64,000 nt of DNA from Alphaproteobacteria bacterium. GTDB taxonomy: Bacteria; Pseudomonadota; Alphaproteobacteria; Micavibrionales; Micavibrionaceae. The position numbers and the translations under genes were made by a program. The notes beneath the pieces are model-generated. The model was not told where the DNA came from. It did no database searches and saw only the letters and a list, made by a program, of their open reading frames with translations. Shown here piece after piece: positions 60,807 to 64,000 of this stretch (the first letter of the stretch is position 1; the number at the start of each line of letters is the position of its first letter). The stretch covers positions 78,404-142,403 of the forward strand of contig JAJFGW010000029.1 in assembly GCA_021775915.1 (NCBI GenBank), given 5' to 3'.

Positions 60807-62141
60807 ATGAGTAAAAAGCAGGCAACTGAGACTAAAAAGCCAAAAAATAAAGACGAGGCACAGGATGCGCTTCTGGCGCGCCATAGCGCCGGAGCGATTA
60901 AACGCTATGTTTTTCCTAAAAACACTGTCCTTTTCAATAAAGGCGAAACGCGGCAATGCGCTTATCTGATCGACCGGGGCGAAGTTCATATTATCGGTAA
61001 TGATGAAGGCGGCGAAGACAAACAGCTTTGCGTCATTGGCGAGGGCGAAATTTTCGGTGAAATGGCTCTGATTGATAACACGCCGCGCACGGCCACCGCC
61101 GTCACCAACACTGAATGCGAAATTTTTATTATTCCGCGCGATGCGCTGCATGAACGTATCAAAGGTCTTGACCCCATTGTTTCGCTGCTGATTAGCCTCC
61201 TGATTGAGCGTTACCGCATCACCCGCATTCACTTGCCAGAATCCGTTAAGCAGGACAATGTCGGTGATTTCATCAAGAAAATAAGTAAATTTGAACAATT
61301 ACCGGAAGAAGTCCTGCGACTGCGCAATACAGAAAAACAGCGAGAAACAGCGCTCAAGGAAATGAAACTAGAACAGGAATTACGGGCCGGTCTTGAGAAA
61401 AAGCAGTTCATTCCGTACCTCCAGCCTATTCTGGATTTATCATCAGGACGCATCAAAGGGTTCGAGGCCCTTATCCGCTGGCAGCATCCCGAGCGCGGAC
61501 TTGTATTTCCCGATGAGTTTATCCCCGTGGCAGAACGAACAAACGTGGTGCAACATCTTGACCAAATGATGTTAGAAAAAGCCTGCGCCCTTTTGCCCTC
61601 ATTGCAGGAAAAGGCAGATGGGGAAGAGCTTTTTATCAGTGTCAATTTATCCGGCATCAACTTTGAAACGATTGATATTGTAAACAGTGTCAGGCGCACG
61701 ATCATGGATAGCGGCGTTGACCCCGGCCATATCAAACTGGAAATAACAGAAAGCGCCCTGATCGACGATCCAGATCAGGCGGAGAAAGTTCTGCGTGGTC
61801 TAAAAGCACTAGGACTTATCATTTCACTTGACGATTTTGGTACCGGCTATTCATCACTTAGCTATCTACATAAATTTACGATTGATGATTTAAAAATTGA
61901 TCGATCCTTTGTGATGCAGCTTCACGATGGTCGTAAAAGCCTTGATATTGTTCGTGCCATCGTTGCTCTGGCTAAAAGCTTTAAGCTCAACATTATTGCC
62001 GAAGGCATCGAGCGCGAAGAAGACATTGTCGCCCTCACCAGTCTTGATTGCGATATGGGACAAGGCTATTTGTTCAGCAAACCGATTCCGGTTGAAGAGG
62101 CCTACGAATATATTAAGAAGAACCTGTCTGAAAATTCTTAA
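60807..62141 (+). CDS. cyclic-nucleotide-binding plus EAL-domain protein
   Basis: A 444-residue two-domain signalling protein. Residues about 25-140 form a cNMP-binding/Crp-like beta-roll (VFPKNTVLFNKGETRQCAYLIDRGEVHII, GEIFGEMALIDNTPRTATAVT); no HTH follows. A helical linker (KQRETALKEMKLEQELRAGLEK) leads to an EAL domain (about 200-440) with FEALIRW, SVNLSG, LEITES, DDFGTGYSSL, KIDRSF and IAEGIE, i.e. the residues for Mg2+ binding and catalysis look intact. It is probably a c-di-GMP phosphodiesterase controlled by a bound cyclic nucleotide or similar ligand. Confidence 0.88.
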   Translation: MSKKQATETKKPKNKDEAQDALLARHSAGAIKRYVFPKNTVLFNKGETRQCAYLIDRGEVHIIGNDEGGEDKQLCVIGEGEIFGEMALIDNTPRTATAVTNTECEIFIIPRDALHERIKGLDPIVSLLISLLIERYRITRIHLPESVKQDNVGDFIKKISKFEQLPEEVLRLRNTEKQRETALKEMKLEQELRAGLEKKQFIPYLQPILDLSSGRIKGFEALIRWQHPERGLVFPDEFIPVAERTNVVQHLDQMMLEKACALLPSLQEKADGEELFISVNLSGINFETIDIVNSVRRTIMDSGVDPGHIKLEITESALIDDPDQAEKVLRGLKALGLIISLDDFGTGYSSLSYLHKFTIDDLKIDRSFVMQLHDGRKSLDIVRAIVALAKSFKLNIIAEGIEREEDIVALTSLDCDMGQGYLFSKPIPVEEAYEYIKKNLSENS

Positions 62142-62599
62142 GCCTTATTTCTTTTCCCGGCAAAGAAATCTTTTAAAATTTGTCCGCAGTCCTCTTCGAA
62201 AATGCCGCTATGAATTTCCAGCTTATGATGACAGGTTTTTTGATTAAAAAACTCAGGCCCATGTATAACAGCACCACCTTTAGGGTCCTGCGCGCCGAAA
62301 TAAAGCGTACGGATACGGGCAAAAGAAATGGCTCCAGCGCACATGACGCAAGGCTCGAGAGTAACGTACAGATCGCAATCAGGAATGCGCTGCGTTCCTG
62401 CTTTTTCGCATCCCTCACGGATCACAAGAACTTCGGCATGGGCGGTCGGATCGGCAAGTTCCCGTGTACGATTACCATTTTGCGCTATGATAACGCCACT
62501 CTTGCTATCAACAAGCACAGCGCCAATCGGCACTTCATCGCGCTCTTGCGCTTTTCTTGCTTCTTCCAGCGCAATATTCATATAGTCTTCTGCATTCAT
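62138..62599 (-). CDS. tadA: tRNA-specific adenosine deaminase
   Basis: TadA makes inosine at position 34 of tRNA-Arg(ACG). The ATG at 62599 (MNAEDYMNIALEEA) gives 153 residues; the longer frame runs into the divergent pseudouridine synthase. Zinc and catalytic residues are HAE (His54, Glu56) and PCVMC (Cys84, Cys87), with VPIGAVLVD before and FGAQDPKGGAV after. It overlaps the EAL gene stop by 4 bases. Confidence 0.94.
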   Translation of the reverse strand: MNAEDYMNIALEEARKAQERDEVPIGAVLVDSKSGVIIAQNGNRTRELADPTAHAEVLVIREGCEKAGTQRIPDCDLYVTLEPCVMCAGAISFARIRTLYFGAQDPKGGAVIHGPEFFNQKTCHHKLEIHSGIFEEDCGQILKDFFAGKRNKA

Positions 62600-62618
62600 G
62601 AGGTAGTATGTAATCGAA

Positions 62619-63350
62619 ATGGCAGAAGAAGGCAAAGAACGAATTGCAAAAGTAATGGCACGGGCGGGGCTTTGTTCCCGGCGCGATGCCGAGCGCTGGA
62701 TTAATGATGGCCGCGTTAAGGTAAACGGGACATTGCTTGAAAGTCCGGCCTTTACCGTTGGCAAGGATGACAAGATCGTCGTTGACGGCAAAGCTTTGCC
62801 CGGCGCAGAGAAAACGCGGCTGTTTCTCTACCATAAACCGGTGGGTCTTGTCACAACCGCCAGAGACGAAAAAGGCCGCGCCACCGTTTTTGACAGCCTG
62901 TCCAAAAGATTGCCCCGCGTTGTCAGCGTCGGGCGGCTTGATTTAAATACCGAAGGGCTTTTGCTGCTGACCAATGACGGAGGGCTATCGCGCTATCTGG
63001 AATTACCGGCAACCGGCTGGAAACGCCGTTACCGCGTGCGGGTACATGGCGAGGTAACGCAGCAGCGCCTTGATAGCCTACAAAAAGGCATCACCATTGA
63101 GGGCATCAAATACAAATCCATGGAAGCGACGCTGGATAAAAACGAAGGTAAAAATTGCTGGCTGAGCATAACACTGACCGAAGGCAAAAACCGTGAGATC
63201 AGAAAAGTCATGGAAGCGCTTGGTTTAAGGGTAAATCGCCTGATCCGTGTTTCCTACGGCCCTTTTCAACTGGGGCAACTCGGCAAAGGCGATGCTAAAG
63301 AAGTGCCAGAGAAAATCATGAAAGAACAAATCGCCGGATTTTTTAAATGA
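62619..63350 (+). CDS. RluB-type rRNA pseudouridine synthase
   Basis: A 243-residue RsuA/RluB-family enzyme. The S4 RNA-binding domain (RIAKVMARAGLCSRRDAERWINDGRVKVNG) is at about residues 8-35, and the catalytic Asp lies in GRLDLNTEGLLLLTNDGGLSRYL near residues 107-125. EGKNREIRKVMEALGLRVNRLIRVSYGPF is the typical C-terminal motif. It acts on 23S or 16S rRNA; the exact site is not certain. It is coupled to rsmD by 4 bases. Confidence 0.93.
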   Translation: MAEEGKERIAKVMARAGLCSRRDAERWINDGRVKVNGTLLESPAFTVGKDDKIVVDGKALPGAEKTRLFLYHKPVGLVTTARDEKGRATVFDSLSKRLPRVVSVGRLDLNTEGLLLLTNDGGLSRYLELPATGWKRRYRVRVHGEVTQQRLDSLQKGITIEGIKYKSMEATLDKNEGKNCWLSITLTEGKNREIRKVMEALGLRVNRLIRVSYGPFQLGQLGKGDAKEVPEKIMKEQIAGFFK

Positions 63351-63913
63351 GAATTAACGGCGGACACTATCGCGGGCGGAAACTTATTGTGCCCAAAGGG
63401 AAAGACATCCGCCCGACCGCCGATAAAATTCGTCAGGCCATTTTCAACAGCCTTCTGCAATATGATTTACCGCGCGGCGCGCAAGTGCTGGATGCGTTTT
63501 GCGGCACCGGCGCGCTTGGTCTTGAGGCGTTATCGCGCGGCGCAGAGTTTTGTACCTTCATTGATAAAAGCCGCGATTCGCTGCAATGTTGCCAGCAAAA
63601 CATCAAAGCGCTTGGGATAGAAGCGCAATGTAAAACCATAAATAAAGATGCGAGTAAGCCCAGCGGCAAAGCCCTTGATATGATTCCAGCTACCCTTGCT
63701 TTTATTGATCCTCCCTACCGGCAGAACCTTATATTGCCCACGCTCGAGACCATGGTTAAACAAGGCTGGCTCGCCGTGAATGCCATCTGTGTTATTGAGG
63801 CCGAAAAACAAACCGACATTTTTGTGCCGGACGTTTTCTCGTTGTTAAAGAAAAAAAATTACGGCAATACGCAGATTGTCTTTTGCCGCTACGGTACAAG
63901 CACACCGCCATAA
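63347..63913 (+). CDS. rsmD: 16S rRNA (guanine966-N2)-methyltransferase
   Basis: A 188-residue SAM methyltransferase. It begins RINGGHYRGRKLIVPKGKDIRPTADKIRQAIFNSL, the family start; the SAM motif is VLDAFCGTGALGLEALSRGA, and the catalytic motif is FIDPPY. It overlaps the upstream pseudouridine synthase by 4 bases (ATGA), and its 3' end overlaps the convergent uppP gene by about 25 bases. Confidence 0.94.
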   Translation: MRINGGHYRGRKLIVPKGKDIRPTADKIRQAIFNSLLQYDLPRGAQVLDAFCGTGALGLEALSRGAEFCTFIDKSRDSLQCCQQNIKALGIEAQCKTINKDASKPSGKALDMIPATLAFIDPPYRQNLILPTLETMVKQGWLAVNAICVIEAEKQTDIFVPDVFSLLKKKNYGNTQIVFCRYGTSTPP

Positions 63914-64000
63914 AGCAAGCCGAGAAGAACAAGCCCCAAAATAACCCGGTAAACAGCAAAAACGGTAAAGCTTGATTTTTCCAGCCAGCGCATCATTAAA
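63889..64000 (-). CDS. uppP: undecaprenyl-diphosphatase, C-terminal fragment (cut by window edge)
   Basis: The minus strand reads out to a TAG at 63889 as LMMRWLEKSSFTVFAVYR and then a final helix VILGLVLLGLLYGGV, the typical end of UppP/BacA (last membrane helix after the RxxLxxxSFxxFxxYR motif). The rest lies right of the window. The enzyme recycles undecaprenyl pyrophosphate for cell-wall synthesis. Confidence 0.75.
   Translation of the reverse strand, partial: LMMRWLEKSSFTVFAVYRVILGLVLLGLLYGGVLVP

Noticed and set aside
1..64000. CRISPR array, IS element, prophage or plasmid origin
   Set aside because: No regularly spaced repeats, transposase, integrase or replication gene is seen in the window.

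Overview
The window is chromosomal DNA of moderate G+C from a Gram-negative bacterium, almost certainly an alphaproteobacterium. The signs are the gene order rnd-kdsD-lptC-lptA-lptB-(...)-rpoN, a pheA next to a membrane-anchored cytochrome c, a BigR/SqrR-type ArsR regulator, the tRNA-Leu gene, and an SOS-box-like GAAC-N7-GAAC repeat of the alphaproteobacterial kind. A lineage near Micavibrio or deep Rhodospirillales is my guess and cannot be proven from sequence alone. Both window edges cut genes: adenine deaminase at the left and undecaprenyl-diphosphatase (uppP) at the right.

Layout. 1-4.7 kb: end of adenine deaminase, two ArsR regulators, an alpha/beta hydrolase and a coupled GT4/GT9 glycosyltransferase pair. 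4.9-8.1 kb (minus): SDR oxidoreductase, cytidylate-kinase-like protein, rsmA, surA. 8.2-16.5 kb (minus): rpoN, an HtpX-like protease, a PTS EIIA(Man)-like protein without its phospho-histidine, an unknown protein, lptB, lptA, lptC, kdsD and rnd, then tRNA-Leu(CAG). 16.7-20.3 kb: an orphan gene enclosed by a duplication of the tRNA upstream region, a receiver/degenerate-GGDEF protein, an outer-membrane barrel, and a putative SOS-controlled locus. 20.3-26.7 kb: recR, lolA and ftsK, with a 2.7-kb insert (ClpX-like unfoldase on the opposite strand plus a secreted lectin-like protein) between lolA and ftsK. 26.8-36.4 kb: pheA, cytochrome c, holC, a structured candidate ncRNA, a KamA/EpmB radical-SAM enzyme, pepA, divergent lptFG, then mlaA- and mlaC-like genes.

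36.4-47.8 kb is the most unusual part: four tandem DotA/TraY-family membrane proteins of about 900-960 residues, in what looks like one operon, with no other type IV secretion gene in the window. 48-53 kb: ettA, then a TerD-like / Na+-Ca2+ antiporter / TerD-like trio. 53-64 kb: xseA, putA between two minus-strand small-membrane-protein loci with near-identical -35 regions and start contexts, purD, a cyclic-nucleotide-binding/EAL fusion, tadA, an RluB-type pseudouridine synthase and rsmD.

A strong envelope theme runs through the window: LPS transport (lptA, B, C, F, G; kdsD), lipoprotein and OMP biogenesis (lolA, surA), phospholipid asymmetry (mlaA, mlaC) and glycosyltransferases. Most genes are ordinary housekeeping genes. 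The best leads are the DotA/TraY quartet, the structured RNA before holC, the LexA-box locus, the ClpX paralog insert, the repeat-derived LptA signal peptide and the tRNA-flanking duplication.
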